This document shows positions 43,337 through 53,473 of a DNA stretch of 57,651 bases, piece after piece. The position numbers and the translations under genes were made by a program. A model generated the notes under the pieces. That model was not told the origin of the DNA. It ran no database searches and was given only the letters and a program-made list of their open reading frames with translations. Within the stretch, counting starts at the first letter, position 1, and each line of letters starts with the position of its first letter. Origin of the DNA: Elusimicrobiota bacterium (GTDB lineage Bacteria; Elusimicrobiota; UBA8919); assembly GCA_040757695.1 (NCBI GenBank), contig JBFLWK010000011.1, forward strand, positions 1-57,651. The letters run 5' to 3'.

Positions 43337-44213
43337 ATGATTTTAATAAACCGTTATCTTTCATTACTTTTACAAGTTTTTCCTTGTTCTTATCGTCCAT
43401 ATTGCACATTGGCAAACGCAGTTCATCGGAACACAAACCCATTAAACCCATTGCTGTCTTAATGGGTATAGGATTGGTTTCAATAAACATCGCTTTTATT
43501 AACTCAAAAAGTTTGAAATGAAGTTCTCTGGCTTTTTCTGTTTCACCTTTAAGATACGACCAAACCATGTCTGAAACATCTTTTGGTACAATGTTTGCTA
43601 CGACGGATACAACACCTTTACCACCGATAGATAAAAGCGGAAGTGTCAAAGCATCGTCGCCAGAAAGCATATCTATTTCAGGACATAGAAGCCGTATTTT
43701 TGTCATCTGCTCTAACGAGCCACTTGCTTCTTTTATTGCAACAATATTTTCACAATCAGAATACAACTTTGCAACCGTTTCTGGCTCTATATTAACTCCG
43801 GTTCTGGACTGTATGTTGTAAAGCATTATAGGGATGGCTATTTCATTCGCAACCTTTTTGAAATGGAGATACAGTCCTTTTTGTGTTGGTTTATTGTAAT
43901 ATGGCGAAACAAGAAGCACACCATCAGCGCCAACCTTTTTAGCAAATGCAGTCATCTCAATTGTTTCTTGTGTACTATTGGAGCCGGTTCCAGCGACAAC
44001 CTTTATCCGACCTGCCACTTGTTTAACAACAATCTCAATCACCTTTTCATGCTCTTCATAATTCAGCGTTGCTGACTCACCTGTTGTTCCGCACGGCACA
44101 ATACCATTGGTCCCATTTTTTATATGAAACTCAACAAGTTCGCCTAATGTTTCAAAATCAACTTTTCCATTCTTGAATGGTGTAACAATTGCTACATAAC
44201 TTCCCTCAAACAT
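43335..44213 (-). CDS. dapA: 4-hydroxy-tetrahydrodipicolinate synthase (DapA)
   Basis: First enzyme of lysine/diaminopimelate synthesis, class I aldolase. GTTGESATLNYEEH, AGTGSNSTQETIE, SPYYNKPTQKG, LYNIQSRTGV (the YN..RTG motif) and the Schiff-base lysine in IVAIKEASG are all present. 292 residues is normal. The stop lies in a perfect palindrome. A short gtgattagtgaatta repeat lies upstream (44233-44262). Confidence 0.95.
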   Translation of the reverse strand: MFEGSYVAIVTPFKNGKVDFETLGELVEFHIKNGTNGIVPCGTTGESATLNYEEHEKVIEIVVKQVAGRIKVVAGTGSNSTQETIEMTAFAKKVGADGVLLVSPYYNKPTQKGLYLHFKKVANEIAIPIMLYNIQSRTGVNIEPETVAKLYSDCENIVAIKEASGSLEQMTKIRLLCPEIDMLSGDDALTLPLLSIGGKGVVSVVANIVPKDVSDMVWSYLKGETEKARELHFKLFELIKAMFIETNPIPIKTAMGLMGLCSDELRLPMCNMDDKNKEKLVKVMKDNGLLKS

Positions 44214-44244
44214 AAAACCCCCGATAAAGACAGTGATTAGTGAA

Positions 44245-44769
44245 TTAGTGATTAGTAAAAACTATATTGTAAAACTTTTTGTAGACCTGTAAATCGGTTT
44301 CTGAAAAAAGAACAATTATTATTTTATCAAAAACAGATTTTTTTTCAACAAATTTTTTAATCTCAGATAAGGCGATTTGCGCTGCTTTTTCTATCGGGAA
44401 ACCATATGCACCTGTGGATATTGACGGGAATGCAATAGATTTGATTTTGTTTTTTTCAGCAAGTTCTAACGAATTTTTGTAGCAAATTTTAAGTAGTTTT
44501 TTTTCGTTAAAATTGCCACCACGCCATATCGGACCTACAGTATGAATAACATACTTTGGAGGCAGATTGTAGCCCTTTGTAATTTTTGCTTCACCGGTTT
44601 TACAGCCACCAAGTTTCTTGCATTCTTCTAAAAGTTGATGGCCGGCAGCACGATGGATTGCTCCGTCAACCCCACCGCCACCTAAAAGCGTAGTATTAGC
44701 CGCATTGACAATTGCATCCACTTTAATTTTTGTAATATCACCCAGAACAAGTTCAATTTTTGTATTCAT
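44245..44769 (-). CDS. Macrodomain protein (ADP-ribose-related hydrolase)
   Basis: About 174 residues. Ligand site marks: GDITKIKVDAIVNAANTTLLGGGGVDGAIHRAAG and AFPSISTGAYGFP. Removes ADP-ribose or O-acetyl-ADP-ribose from substrates in the cytoplasm. Start ATG 44769 overlaps the end of the TPR lipoprotein gene. The end (NIVFTNH) is encoded by a gtgattagtgaatta repeat. Confidence 0.92.
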   Translation of the reverse strand: MNTKIELVLGDITKIKVDAIVNAANTTLLGGGGVDGAIHRAAGHQLLEECKKLGGCKTGEAKITKGYNLPPKYVIHTVGPIWRGGNFNEKKLLKICYKNSLELAEKNKIKSIAFPSISTGAYGFPIEKAAQIALSEIKKFVEKKSVFDKIIIVLFSETDLQVYKKFYNIVFTNH

Positions 44770-45670
44770 AGTTCCCAAGTTGAATATTACTTCTGGAAAA
44801 AGTTGCAGATTCGCTTTCAGGTTGTAGTTCTATTGCCTTCAGAAAATCTTTTTTGGCAAAATCATATCTTTTAGAAACAAGGTGAATAGCACCTCTATTA
44901 TTATATGCCATTGCATAGGCAGGGTCAAGTTTTATCGCCCTGTTAAAATCAGAAAATGCCTGATTGGAATCACCCAATTCATAATAAGTTAGCCCACGGT
45001 TATTATACGCTTTTGAAAATTTTGGATTCAATTTGATTGCCATATTATAATCACGGATTGCAAGACTGTAATTTTTAGCTGCGTGATATGCAAGACCTCG
45101 GTTCATATATGCTTTAGCAGATGGTTCAAGTTCTATAACCTTATCAAAATCAGCGATTGCTAAATTATATCTACCTGTATTATAATATGCCTCTCCACGA
45201 AAATAGGAACATTTTACTATATATTTATTGTCAAGTTTAATACTTTTGGTATAATCTTCAATCGCTTGGTTATACTCTTTATGAATAAAATAGACAGACG
45301 CTCGTTTGAAATAATCTCTTGCAGTTTTAGGAATTATTGAATTTCCAATTTTAAATATTTTATATATACCAGATGCTTTATTGAAACAAGTTATTGCTTG
45401 ATTGTGGTCATATAACTGTGTAAAAGCCCAACCGTTTGATTCCCATGTATATGCATTGTTGGGATTAAGTTCAATGGATTTAGCGTAACATTCTATCGCT
45501 TTTTCAAAGTTATAAGTTTGATAATACATGTCTCCTTTTTTTCGCCAGTCCTGCGAAGTCATAGAAACATCGTCTTGAACCTGTTGTATTTCGTTAATAC
45601 CCGGCTTTTTCTGATTACATCCTAAAACAATTATTACGAATAAAAACAACGGATATAACATATAATACAT
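44753..45670 (-). CDS. TPR-repeat lipoprotein
   Basis: Signal MYYMLYPLFLFVIIVLGCNQKK with a lipobox at LGC, then about seven tetratricopeptide repeats (for example AKAYMNRGLAYHAAKNYSLAI and AKAYNNRGLTYYELGDSNQAF). Scaffold for protein-protein contacts on the envelope. I start at 45670 or 45661; a longer start at 45712 precedes the signal. It overlaps the membrane protein gene upstream. Partner unknown. Confidence 0.85.
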   Translation of the reverse strand: MYYMLYPLFLFVIIVLGCNQKKPGINEIQQVQDDVSMTSQDWRKKGDMYYQTYNFEKAIECYAKSIELNPNNAYTWESNGWAFTQLYDHNQAITCFNKASGIYKIFKIGNSIIPKTARDYFKRASVYFIHKEYNQAIEDYTKSIKLDNKYIVKCSYFRGEAYYNTGRYNLAIADFDKVIELEPSAKAYMNRGLAYHAAKNYSLAIRDYNMAIKLNPKFSKAYNNRGLTYYELGDSNQAFSDFNRAIKLDPAYAMAYNNRGAIHLVSKRYDFAKKDFLKAIELQPESESATFSRSNIQLGNYEYKN

Positions 45671-47448
45671 AATGTCAATCCCGCGATGACAAAGGTTAAT
45701 TTTACTTTCCAAGAAGGTGAATATCTTAAACTGAACATCTCTGTTTTCATTATTGGAAATTTATCAGAGAGGTCAAGTAATAATAAGCCCCATTTATCTG
45801 GTGTCCAGTTGGAATTTAGTGTTAACCCATGTAAGTTAGGAATAATTTGCCAGCCGGGAAAATAATTTATATTTATAGGGATTGTTATATGCTCCGGTTT
45901 TGTTTTAAGCACTTTTACAAAAATTTTTGATGGGGAAAGCCATTCTATTTTTATATTCGGTTCGCTATTAAACATATCTATTCTGCCTTCTTTGACAAGA
46001 GAATGTTTCTTAAAAACATATGGTCCATACCCGAGTAAAGTATCATAAAAATGTAAAATACCTTGATTTTTCTGGAGATAGCCGCTCATTGAATCAATCT
46101 CAAAACTTTGTGGTTCTATAAAAACCCAATCAGGACCTTCGTTGTATTCAAAAGTATTGTCTTGATTAAAATAATACCTGCTGGCAAGAGCACAAGTTTG
46201 TGTTGCTGTTTTTATATTATATAAATTTGCCCTATAATAATCTAAGAATACAGCAATACAAATTCCAAAAAGAATAATGTTTACTTTTTTCTTTATATTT
46301 TTTACAAATATCCAAAGCCCAAGAGTTGAAAAAACGGCAATTGGTAATACAACCAAACCGATAAACCTCGTTGGGATATGGAGAGAACCAAACACTAAAT
46401 TTTTTGATAATATCTGCCAGACAGGATTCAATTCACCCAGATATAAAAAAAGAGCAATTCCTGTAATCATCAGCATAGAAACGACAACTCGTCGGTAAAA
46501 ATAGTTCTTATACTTGAAAAAAATATATATACAAAATCCTGCTAACAAGACGGGAAGAATTCCTATATAGCCATTTATCTCGTGCATGTTTGATGATAAC
46601 CATTTATCAGTAAGGCATTTAAATGGCCAACTATTCGGATTTTGAACAGGCCAGACAAGAGCAGACAGCAAGACAGTATATGTTTTAACTACTGAATTTG
46701 CTACATAACCCATATTACATTTTTTAGGGAACCAGGATAACAATTGATATGAAGGAATAATTTTGGGCGCTGCTAAGATAAAGCCGAGTAGGATATAAAT
46801 TAACCATCTTTTGAATTTACAAAAGAAAAGTAAAGATATTAAAATAATTATTACAAATACTGAAGTGATATGCAGTCCTGCGTATATCATTATTGCTAAC
46901 CATATTGGAATAGCAAAAGAAAACTTATTATTTTTATATGACCATATAAACGAAGATACAAGCCATGGGATATAAATTATATTATGGAATATAATGTGCC
47001 CGATAATCATTCTGGCAACAAAAAAACCAGAAAATGTATAGATAATTGCGCCGAATAATTTTAACCCGAAATTTTGTATTTCAAGTTGTTTTAGCAGATT
47101 AAACATTCCTAACATACTGATTGTTGTTAAAACCAGAATTGTAATCCGAATAGCCAACCATTGATTCTTAATTATTATTGAAAAAAATTGTGGAACCGAA
47201 AAAAACATATTTTGTGGATTTGCCCATAGAGGAAAACCACCACCGATATAAGAACTAAAAAACGGGAATTCGTGAAAATATAAAAATGAGATTTTATTCG
47301 CAAAAAGATAAGTTATAGTAAAATCAAAATCTCCATACAAATGTCGGAACGGATTTATGAATAATCGGTTCCAGAACAGAAATGAAGCCGTTAAACAACA
47401 TAATATCTCTAACCATATAGTAGACAGAAACTCTTTTATTTTCTGCAT
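45634..47448 (-). CDS. YfhO-like multi-pass membrane protein
   Basis: 604 residues with about 11-12 helices and an extracytoplasmic domain near the end (residues about 430-580). HLYGDFDFTITYLFANKISF and GGGFPLWANPQNMF, near the start, match the first loop of YfhO/GT-C-type membrane glycosyltransferase-like proteins. Likely acts on lipid-linked sugars or polymers in the envelope; substrate unknown. A methyltransferase and HAD phosphatase precede it. Confidence 0.7.
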   Translation of the reverse strand: MQKIKEFLSTIWLEILCCLTASFLFWNRLFINPFRHLYGDFDFTITYLFANKISFLYFHEFPFFSSYIGGGFPLWANPQNMFFSVPQFFSIIIKNQWLAIRITILVLTTISMLGMFNLLKQLEIQNFGLKLFGAIIYTFSGFFVARMIIGHIIFHNIIYIPWLVSSFIWSYKNNKFSFAIPIWLAIMIYAGLHITSVFVIIILISLLFFCKFKRWLIYILLGFILAAPKIIPSYQLLSWFPKKCNMGYVANSVVKTYTVLLSALVWPVQNPNSWPFKCLTDKWLSSNMHEINGYIGILPVLLAGFCIYIFFKYKNYFYRRVVVSMLMITGIALFLYLGELNPVWQILSKNLVFGSLHIPTRFIGLVVLPIAVFSTLGLWIFVKNIKKKVNIILFGICIAVFLDYYRANLYNIKTATQTCALASRYYFNQDNTFEYNEGPDWVFIEPQSFEIDSMSGYLQKNQGILHFYDTLLGYGPYVFKKHSLVKEGRIDMFNSEPNIKIEWLSPSKIFVKVLKTKPEHITIPININYFPGWQIIPNLHGLTLNSNWTPDKWGLLLLDLSDKFPIMKTEMFSLRYSPSWKVKLTFVIAGLTLCIICYIRCFYS

Positions 47449-47460
47449 AAATTCCGAATT

Positions 47461-48357
47461 TTATCTTACTGCTACAATTTCCAAAGAATCTTTCGTGTTA
47501 ATATAAGCGAGTTTTTCATTCAAAGCAAATGCATCAACAACATACTTAACTGTTTTATAAATCAATTTCGGATAATGATGTAAGCGGCTAAGCCAGTAAC
47601 TATATGGAAATACCCGTCCATATGATTTCATCTGTTTTATTTTAAACCCATTTTTTTTTAGTAATTGGGTTAAACTATTTTTTGAAAAATAATAAAGATG
47701 TGCGGGTCTTAAGCCCCACCAATAACCTCTTAAAATTTTTGCAGCAAGCCCGTCAATATCCGGTACTACTAAATAAAACAGCCCGTTAAGTTTCAAAATC
47801 TTGTAAACCTCCGCAACAGTACTTTGAGGGTCTGTTAAATGTTCTAAAGTATCTATCATACTGACAACATCTACCGAGCTGGGTTTGAGTTGCAATTCTT
47901 CAAGTGTGCCTTCAAAAACATTTATTCCCCAAGTTCTTCTTGTAAATTCAGTTGCCCAATGAGAAAGCTCTACACCTGATACTTCAAAATCTTTTTTTGC
48001 TGAATTTAGAAAAAAACCGCAGGCAGAACCTATATCCAAAAGTGTTCCTTGTTTTTTGTACTTTTTGATAGTATGAAGAGAAAACTGAGCGTTTATATTA
48101 CGGCTTTCTTGCTCTGAAACATAATCTCGGTCGTCCATAGATTTATATGCTTGTATAATTTGATTGTTGGGAAACCGTGGTGTCGTATATACAAGCCCAC
48201 ATCTTTTACAACGAACTATCTGCCCATATGAATTATACATATCAGTTGTTATCTTGATTCGGTCTGGTTCAAAAGAATAAACTTTTTTATACAAAATCTT
48301 ATAGTCATTTGAGCCACAAAGATTACATGGTATGTTTTTGTATTCTAAAAAATTCAT
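47461..48357 (-). CDS. SAM-dependent methyltransferase with N-terminal zinc site
   Basis: 298 residues. N-terminal CNLCGSNDY...CKRCGLVY zinc pair, then SAM fold LLDIGSACGFFLNSAK, SMIDTLEHLTDP and LKLNGLFYLVVPD. This is a common class near surface sugar genes. The C-terminal part may be a second small domain. Overlaps the HAD gene by 35 bases. Confidence 0.85.
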   Translation of the reverse strand: MNFLEYKNIPCNLCGSNDYKILYKKVYSFEPDRIKITTDMYNSYGQIVRCKRCGLVYTTPRFPNNQIIQAYKSMDDRDYVSEQESRNINAQFSLHTIKKYKKQGTLLDIGSACGFFLNSAKKDFEVSGVELSHWATEFTRRTWGINVFEGTLEELQLKPSSVDVVSMIDTLEHLTDPQSTVAEVYKILKLNGLFYLVVPDIDGLAAKILRGYWWGLRPAHLYYFSKNSLTQLLKKNGFKIKQMKSYGRVFPYSYWLSRLHHYPKLIYKTVKYVVDAFALNEKLAYINTKDSLEIVAVR

Positions 48358-48892
48358 CTACTTCATCCCAGTTTTTTACTCGGTAAAGGTTTGCTTGTTC
48401 TTCATCGGACTGGTTCCATGGATAATCAAGCAACAACACTTTGATCCCTGCCTTTGCCATCTCTTGCGCATAATCTAATCGGTCTTCTATAAAATATGTG
48501 ATATTTAAGTCCTTAATAATTTTCAATTTAGGTTGACTGTCGGTCAAAATCAGTTTATCGTAGTTAACTTTATACCTATCAAGCCATCTTCGGGTGATTT
48601 TTTCTAAAAAAACAGGCCTTGATGAAACCACAAAAATTTTATTTTTTGTTGCAAATTTATTCAAATACTTAATTGCACCGACTACAGGTTTTATTTTATT
48701 CCAACCTTGTTCTCTATTAAAAAATTCCCAAACCTTGTTCATTTTGTCAATAGTTATTCCAAGACAATCCTCGTAAAAAAACGATGTTACATCTTTTCTT
48801 TTTAGTTCTTGCCCCAAAAATTTTTTTATAAAAAACCGGTAGACAGGGTCGCTGTCTGCGATAACACCGTCTAAATCAGTTCCGATATTCAT
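48323..48892 (-). CDS. HAD phosphatase, 5'(3')-deoxyribonucleotidase-like
   Basis: 189 residues. HAD motif I is GTDLDGVIADSD, motif II VVSSRP, and the late motif TYFIEDRLDYAQ. Similar to small nucleotidases of the NT5C group. Overlaps the methyltransferase start by 35 bases. Substrate unknown. Confidence 0.85.
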   Translation of the reverse strand: MNIGTDLDGVIADSDPVYRFFIKKFLGQELKRKDVTSFFYEDCLGITIDKMNKVWEFFNREQGWNKIKPVVGAIKYLNKFATKNKIFVVSSRPVFLEKITRRWLDRYKVNYDKLILTDSQPKLKIIKDLNITYFIEDRLDYAQEMAKAGIKVLLLDYPWNQSDEEQANLYRVKNWDEVDEFFRIQKHTM

Positions 48893-48929
48893 ATTGTTAC
48901 TTTTTTTTGTACTTCTGATTTTTTCATTT

Positions 48930-49151
48930 TTATACTGCTTCTACAGATTTTATTTCAGGGACTTCCTGTTTTATGGCTTTTTCAATTCCGTTTTTTAATG
49001 TCATTGATGCCATCGGACAACCCGCACAAGCCATCAGAAGTTTTACTTTGACAATCCCATCTTCTGTGACATCCACAAGTTCAACATCACCGCCATCTCT
49101 TTGTAGAAACGGCCTGATTTTTTCAAGTGCTTTTTCCACTTTCTCTCGCAT
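48930..49151 (-). CDS. NifU C-terminal-domain iron-sulfur scaffold protein
   Basis: 73 residues. RPFLQRDGGDVELVDV and ACAGCPMASMTL with the CxxC pair that holds a cluster. Small stand-alone Nfu-type carriers deliver Fe-S clusters, here possibly to the fumarase. Starts 19 bases after gatA. Confidence 0.92.
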   Translation of the reverse strand: MREKVEKALEKIRPFLQRDGGDVELVDVTEDGIVKVKLLMACAGCPMASMTLKNGIEKAIKQEVPEIKSVEAV

Positions 49152-49170
49152 AGAATCCTCCGTCTGAAAA

Positions 49171-50631
49171 CTATATCATTTGCGGATTTTTTTTATGATA
49201 ATCAGTACTTTTTTGAAAATTATGTGCTGCTCTTAAAATCGTTTTTTCATCAAATGCTCTACCTAAAAGCTGGAGTCCTATTGGCAAATTGGCAGACGAG
49301 AACCCACAAAGGATTGAGAGCCCGCAAATCCCGGCAAGATTACAAGAGATTGTAAAAACATCCGAAAGATACATCTGTAACGGCTCGGCAGTTTTTTCAC
49401 CAATTTGGAATGCAGTTGAAGGCGTTGTAGGTGTCATAATAACATCTATATTCTCGAACGCTTCATCAAAATCATTTTTTATCAATGTCCGAACCTTCTG
49501 TGCTTTTAGATAATAAGCATCGTAATAACCAGCCGAAAGCGTATATGTTCCGAGCATTATTCTTCGTTTCACTTCACTACCAAACCCGACTGACCGTGTT
49601 TTTTCATACATTTCCATGAGTGAGTCGGTATCAGCGCGGAAGCCGTATTTCACGCCATCATATCTTGCAAGATTTGCAGATGCTTCAGATGGTGCAATAA
49701 TATAATAAACGCTAACTGCATATTTTGTATACGGTAGCGAAATTTCTTTTATCTGGCAACCTAATCCTTCAAAAACTTTTAGTGCTGAGAATATCGCATT
49801 TTGAACCTCTTTATCCAGCCCTTCTACAAAGTATTCTTTTGGAATACCGATTTTAAGTTTTTTTATATCTTTTTCAATTTCAGAAAGATAGTCATCTACA
49901 GGCAGATTGGCGGATGTGGTATCATTTACATCGTAGTCCGATATATTCTGTAAAACCAGTGCTACATCTTTCACATTTTTTGCCAAAGGTCCTATCTGGT
50001 CAAGTGAAGATGCAAACGCTACGAGCCCATAACGAGAGACCCTTCCATATGTAGGCTTCAAGCCGGCGAGCCCACAAAATGCGGCGGGCTGTCTGATAGA
50101 GCCGCCTGTATCCGAGCCTAGTGCTACAGGCGAGATAGACGCTGCAACTGCTGCGGCGCTTCCGCCGGAAGAACCGCCTGGAACACTTTTAAAATCCCAC
50201 GGATTTTTTGTTATACAAAATGCTGAATTCTCAGTTGACGAGCCCATTGCAAATTCATCCATATTTGTTTTGCCAATAAGAATTGCGTCTTCTTTTTCAA
50301 GTTTTTCAATGACAGTCGCATTATAAGGTGCAATATAATTTTCAAGAATTTTAGACGAACAAGTTGTCTTTTCGTCTTTAATACATATATTATCTTTTAT
50401 AGCGACAGGGATGCCAGCAAGTGCGCCGAGATATTTTCCTTTTTTGATTTTGTTGTCAATTTCATCCGCTTTTTTCAGTGATTTTTCAGCAAAAACAGAA
50501 TTGAATGCATGAATTTTGTGGTCAAATTTTTTAATACGCTCTAAATAACATCTAACAATTTCGCTGGCAGAAATTTCTCTTTTTTTTATTTTCTCAACAA
50601 TTTCACAAGCAGCCAGGATATGAAGTTCCAT
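49171..50631 (-). CDS. gatA: Aspartyl/glutamyl-tRNA amidotransferase subunit A (GatA)
   Basis: Amidase that supplies ammonia for making Gln-tRNA or Asn-tRNA. Ser-Ser-Lys site: K in AIKDNICIKD, Ser in PGGSSGGSAAAVAAS, and GSDTGGSIRQPAAFCG. 486 residues. gatC lies 23 bases upstream; gatB is not in the window and must be elsewhere. Confidence 0.96.
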   Translation of the reverse strand: MELHILAACEIVEKIKKREISASEIVRCYLERIKKFDHKIHAFNSVFAEKSLKKADEIDNKIKKGKYLGALAGIPVAIKDNICIKDEKTTCSSKILENYIAPYNATVIEKLEKEDAILIGKTNMDEFAMGSSTENSAFCITKNPWDFKSVPGGSSGGSAAAVAASISPVALGSDTGGSIRQPAAFCGLAGLKPTYGRVSRYGLVAFASSLDQIGPLAKNVKDVALVLQNISDYDVNDTTSANLPVDDYLSEIEKDIKKLKIGIPKEYFVEGLDKEVQNAIFSALKVFEGLGCQIKEISLPYTKYAVSVYYIIAPSEASANLARYDGVKYGFRADTDSLMEMYEKTRSVGFGSEVKRRIMLGTYTLSAGYYDAYYLKAQKVRTLIKNDFDEAFENIDVIMTPTTPSTAFQIGEKTAEPLQMYLSDVFTISCNLAGICGLSILCGFSSANLPIGLQLLGRAFDEKTILRAAHNFQKSTDYHKKNPQMI

Positions 50632-50654
50632 ACAAGTTTTACATTTGCTCTAAT

Positions 50655-50942
50655 TTATTCTATGACTTTTTTGACCTTAAAAAATCTGTCTTCTTTTGAT
50701 GGCGCATTTGAAATTATATCTTCTGCTATATCAGATTTCTTTATTTTATCTTCACGAAAAACATTTTTTATCTTAATTACACTGGCAGTTGATAGCACAT
50801 TTGAAGTATCAACCTTGTTTAATTCATCCATATACTCCAGAATTGAATTTAATTGGATAGTATATTCCTTTTTTTCTTGTTCTGTTAATTCAAGTTGTGC
50901 AAGTTTTGCTACATATTCAACATCTTTTATTGTGATTTTCAT
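50655..50942 (-). CDS. gatC: Aspartyl/glutamyl-tRNA amidotransferase subunit C (GatC)
   Basis: 95 residues: VEYVAKLAQLELTEQEKK and ILEYMDELNKVDTSN match the GatC wrap around GatA. In operon order C then A. The helicase gene lies 24 bases upstream. Confidence 0.94.
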   Translation of the reverse strand: MKITIKDVEYVAKLAQLELTEQEKKEYTIQLNSILEYMDELNKVDTSNVLSTASVIKIKNVFREDKIKKSDIAEDIISNAPSKEDRFFKVKKVIE

Positions 50943-50966
50943 GAACGCAGAACATGCAGATTTTTT

Positions 50967-53147
50967 TTAATCTATTTCTACTTTTTTTAGATTAGCGTAT
51001 TTTACGAAAAGTTTTTTCCAGAAACCAGCCTCAAACTGAACAGTAATTTTTAAATCGTCTCCAGAACCGTTTACATCAACAATCTTGCCATTACCGAATT
51101 CAGAATGTCTTACCCGAAGTCCTTTATAAAATGGTAATGGTGCAGCATCCCGATGGGAATCAGGATATAAATTTAATATCCCGTTTATTTCTTGACTATT
51201 TTCCTTGATTTTTTTAAGCCCGATTTCTTTCAGGAATCTTGACGGGATACAATACCGCATTTCGCCATATACTCTTCTCTGTGCTGCGCTTGTAAGATAG
51301 AGCTGCTTTTGGGCACGGGTCATCCCAACATAACAGAGCCGTCGTTCTTCTTCAAGTTCTTCTAAAGTATATACATGATTCACATGTGGAATATATCCTT
51401 CTTCAAGTCCGGTTATAAAAACACTCGTGAATTCCAGCCCTTTAGCAAGATGGAGTGTCATTAGTGTAACAAATTCTTTGTTTTCAGCCCAGACATCTAC
51501 ATCGGAGATAAGTGCGATATTTTCCAAAAATGCTGAAAGTTTTTTATTTTCTTTCTCTTCAGTGTTTTGTTCAAAATCAACAATTGCAGATACAAGTTCC
51601 TCTATATTTTCTATTCGGGAATACGATTCAATACTATTTTGTTCTTCTAAAAGTTGAACATAGCTGGTTTCTTCAATTATGATTTTTGCGATTTCTGAAG
51701 CGTTCATATTTTCTTTTTCTGCAATCATAGAATCAACAAGTTTCACAAATTTTTCAGCTTTTGGAATCTGTCCATTTTGATACATATCTTTTGCGGACTC
51801 ATAGAGTGTTAATCTTTTTTCGGCTGCATTTTTTTCTATAGATAGCAGTGTTACTTTCCCAATTCCTCTGGCAGGTGTATTGATTATTCTCGTAAAACTT
51901 ATATTATCTGCTGGATTGTTAATCAACCGTAAATAACTTAAAATATCTTTTACTTCTGTACGTTCATAAAACCGCTGACTGCCGACAACAACAAATGGGA
52001 TACCTGTCCGGGTGAACACCTCCTCAAAAATTCTGGATTGTGCATTAGTCCGATAGAAAACAGCAAAATCAGAAAGTGCTGCATTTTCTGTCTCAACTGC
52101 TGATTTTATTCTATTAGCGACATATTCTGCTTCTTTAATCTCGCTGGCGAGTTCTATGTAGACAACCTCATTACCATGTTTTTTATCTGTCCATAATTTT
52201 TTAGGTTTTCGGTGATGGTTATTTTGTATAAGTTGCCAGGCACAGTCCAGTATATTTTTTGTAGACCGATAATTCCGTTCCAGATAGATAACGGTTGTTT
52301 TAGTCCAGTCCCGTTCAAACTCTAATATATTTCTGATATCCGCACCACGCCAGGAATAGATTGCTTGGTCATCATCGCCGACAACGCAGATATTTTTATA
52401 CTTGGCAGCCAGCAGTTTGGTCAGCACATACTGGGCATAATTAGTATCCTGATATTCATCAATCATAAGGTATTTGAACCGCTGCTGATATTTTTCTAAA
52501 ACTGACTGATTATTTTTGTACAGTTCAACTGTGTATCTTAGCAAATCGCCAAAATCACAGGCGTTCATTTCTTTAAGTTTTTTCTGATAAAGTTCATAAA
52601 TATCTGCGGTAATTTTCTTGAATGATTCGTTAGTAGTCATTGCATGAACAATATATGATTCAGGGTCTAATAGTTTATCTTTTGCTAATGAAATTATTTC
52701 ATAGAGAAGTGACGGCTTGAATCTGTCAGAATCATAATTTAATTCTTTAAGGCAGTGTTCTATAAGTTTCTTGGAATCGGTTTCGTCATAAATTGTAAAA
52801 TCGTGGTTTAAGGCAATATTTGATGCTTCTATCCGCAAAATTCTGGCACAAAACGAATGGTATGTAGAAATCCAGATATTTGCATCATAGTCAATAAGTT
52901 TATTGATTCTATCTCGCATCTGGCTTGCGGCTTTATTTGTGAATGTCATTGCAAGAATGTTCCACGGCTTGACTCCGTTTTGTAAAAGATAAGCAATCCG
53001 ATAGACAATAACGCGTGTTTTACCGCTACCGGCACCTGCAAGAATCAAAAGCGGTCCTTCTGTACATCTTACCGCTTCCTGTTGTTTCTCATTTAAATCA
53101 TCAAACAGGTTTTTTTTCGCAGAATATGATTTTGTTTCACTCAACAT
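50967..53147 (-). CDS. UvrD/PcrA-type superfamily 1 DNA helicase
   Basis: 726 residues, 3'-5' helicase for repair and replication. NEKQQEAVRCTEGPLLILAGAGSGKT (Walker A), VVGDDDQAIYSWRGAD, YLERNYRST, VTLMTLHLAKGLEF and YVGMTRAQ are all seen. The C-terminal Tudor-like segment (GLRVRHSEFGNGKIVDV) is typical of PcrA/UvrD. The PilZ gene overlaps its start. Confidence 0.96.
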   Translation of the reverse strand: MLSETKSYSAKKNLFDDLNEKQQEAVRCTEGPLLILAGAGSGKTRVIVYRIAYLLQNGVKPWNILAMTFTNKAASQMRDRINKLIDYDANIWISTYHSFCARILRIEASNIALNHDFTIYDETDSKKLIEHCLKELNYDSDRFKPSLLYEIISLAKDKLLDPESYIVHAMTTNESFKKITADIYELYQKKLKEMNACDFGDLLRYTVELYKNNQSVLEKYQQRFKYLMIDEYQDTNYAQYVLTKLLAAKYKNICVVGDDDQAIYSWRGADIRNILEFERDWTKTTVIYLERNYRSTKNILDCAWQLIQNNHHRKPKKLWTDKKHGNEVVYIELASEIKEAEYVANRIKSAVETENAALSDFAVFYRTNAQSRIFEEVFTRTGIPFVVVGSQRFYERTEVKDILSYLRLINNPADNISFTRIINTPARGIGKVTLLSIEKNAAEKRLTLYESAKDMYQNGQIPKAEKFVKLVDSMIAEKENMNASEIAKIIIEETSYVQLLEEQNSIESYSRIENIEELVSAIVDFEQNTEEKENKKLSAFLENIALISDVDVWAENKEFVTLMTLHLAKGLEFTSVFITGLEEGYIPHVNHVYTLEELEEERRLCYVGMTRAQKQLYLTSAAQRRVYGEMRYCIPSRFLKEIGLKKIKENSQEINGILNLYPDSHRDAAPLPFYKGLRVRHSEFGNGKIVDVNGSGDDLKITVQFEAGFWKKLFVKYANLKKVEID

Positions 53148-53473
53148 TTTTCAGAATCTTCAAATACAATTTTTTTAAGTTTTATAGCGTCCGACATTTT
53201 TATTCTTGAATATTTTAAGCCGTACCGGTAAACCCCGGTTTGGGCATCCTCGCTTTCTGACCGGATAATCCGGCATAATATCTCCATCGGGATATTCATC
53301 CGTATAAAAAACGGCTTGGTTTTATCCAGTTTCAGATTGGTTTCAAGTGCGATACCGGATTTTGATAAATCAAAGATACAGCCTTTACCTTTTAACTCAA
53401 GCGTAGCAGCATCATAAATATCTGCAATAATTGTCGTTGGTAACCGTTTATGTTTCCTTTTTTCTTTTGACAT
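53141..53473 (-). CDS. PilZ-domain protein, probable c-di-GMP receptor
   Basis: 110 residues. The c-di-GMP motifs are RKHKR (R6-x3-R10) and DLSKSG (DxSxxG). A stand-alone PilZ protein, so output is through another partner. It lies near a GGDDF response regulator and a cyclase regulator. Its stop overlaps the uvrD/pcrA start. Confidence 0.88.
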   Translation of the reverse strand: MSKEKRKHKRLPTTIIADIYDAATLELKGKGCIFDLSKSGIALETNLKLDKTKPFFIRMNIPMEILCRIIRSESEDAQTGVYRYGLKYSRIKMSDAIKLKKIVFEDSEKC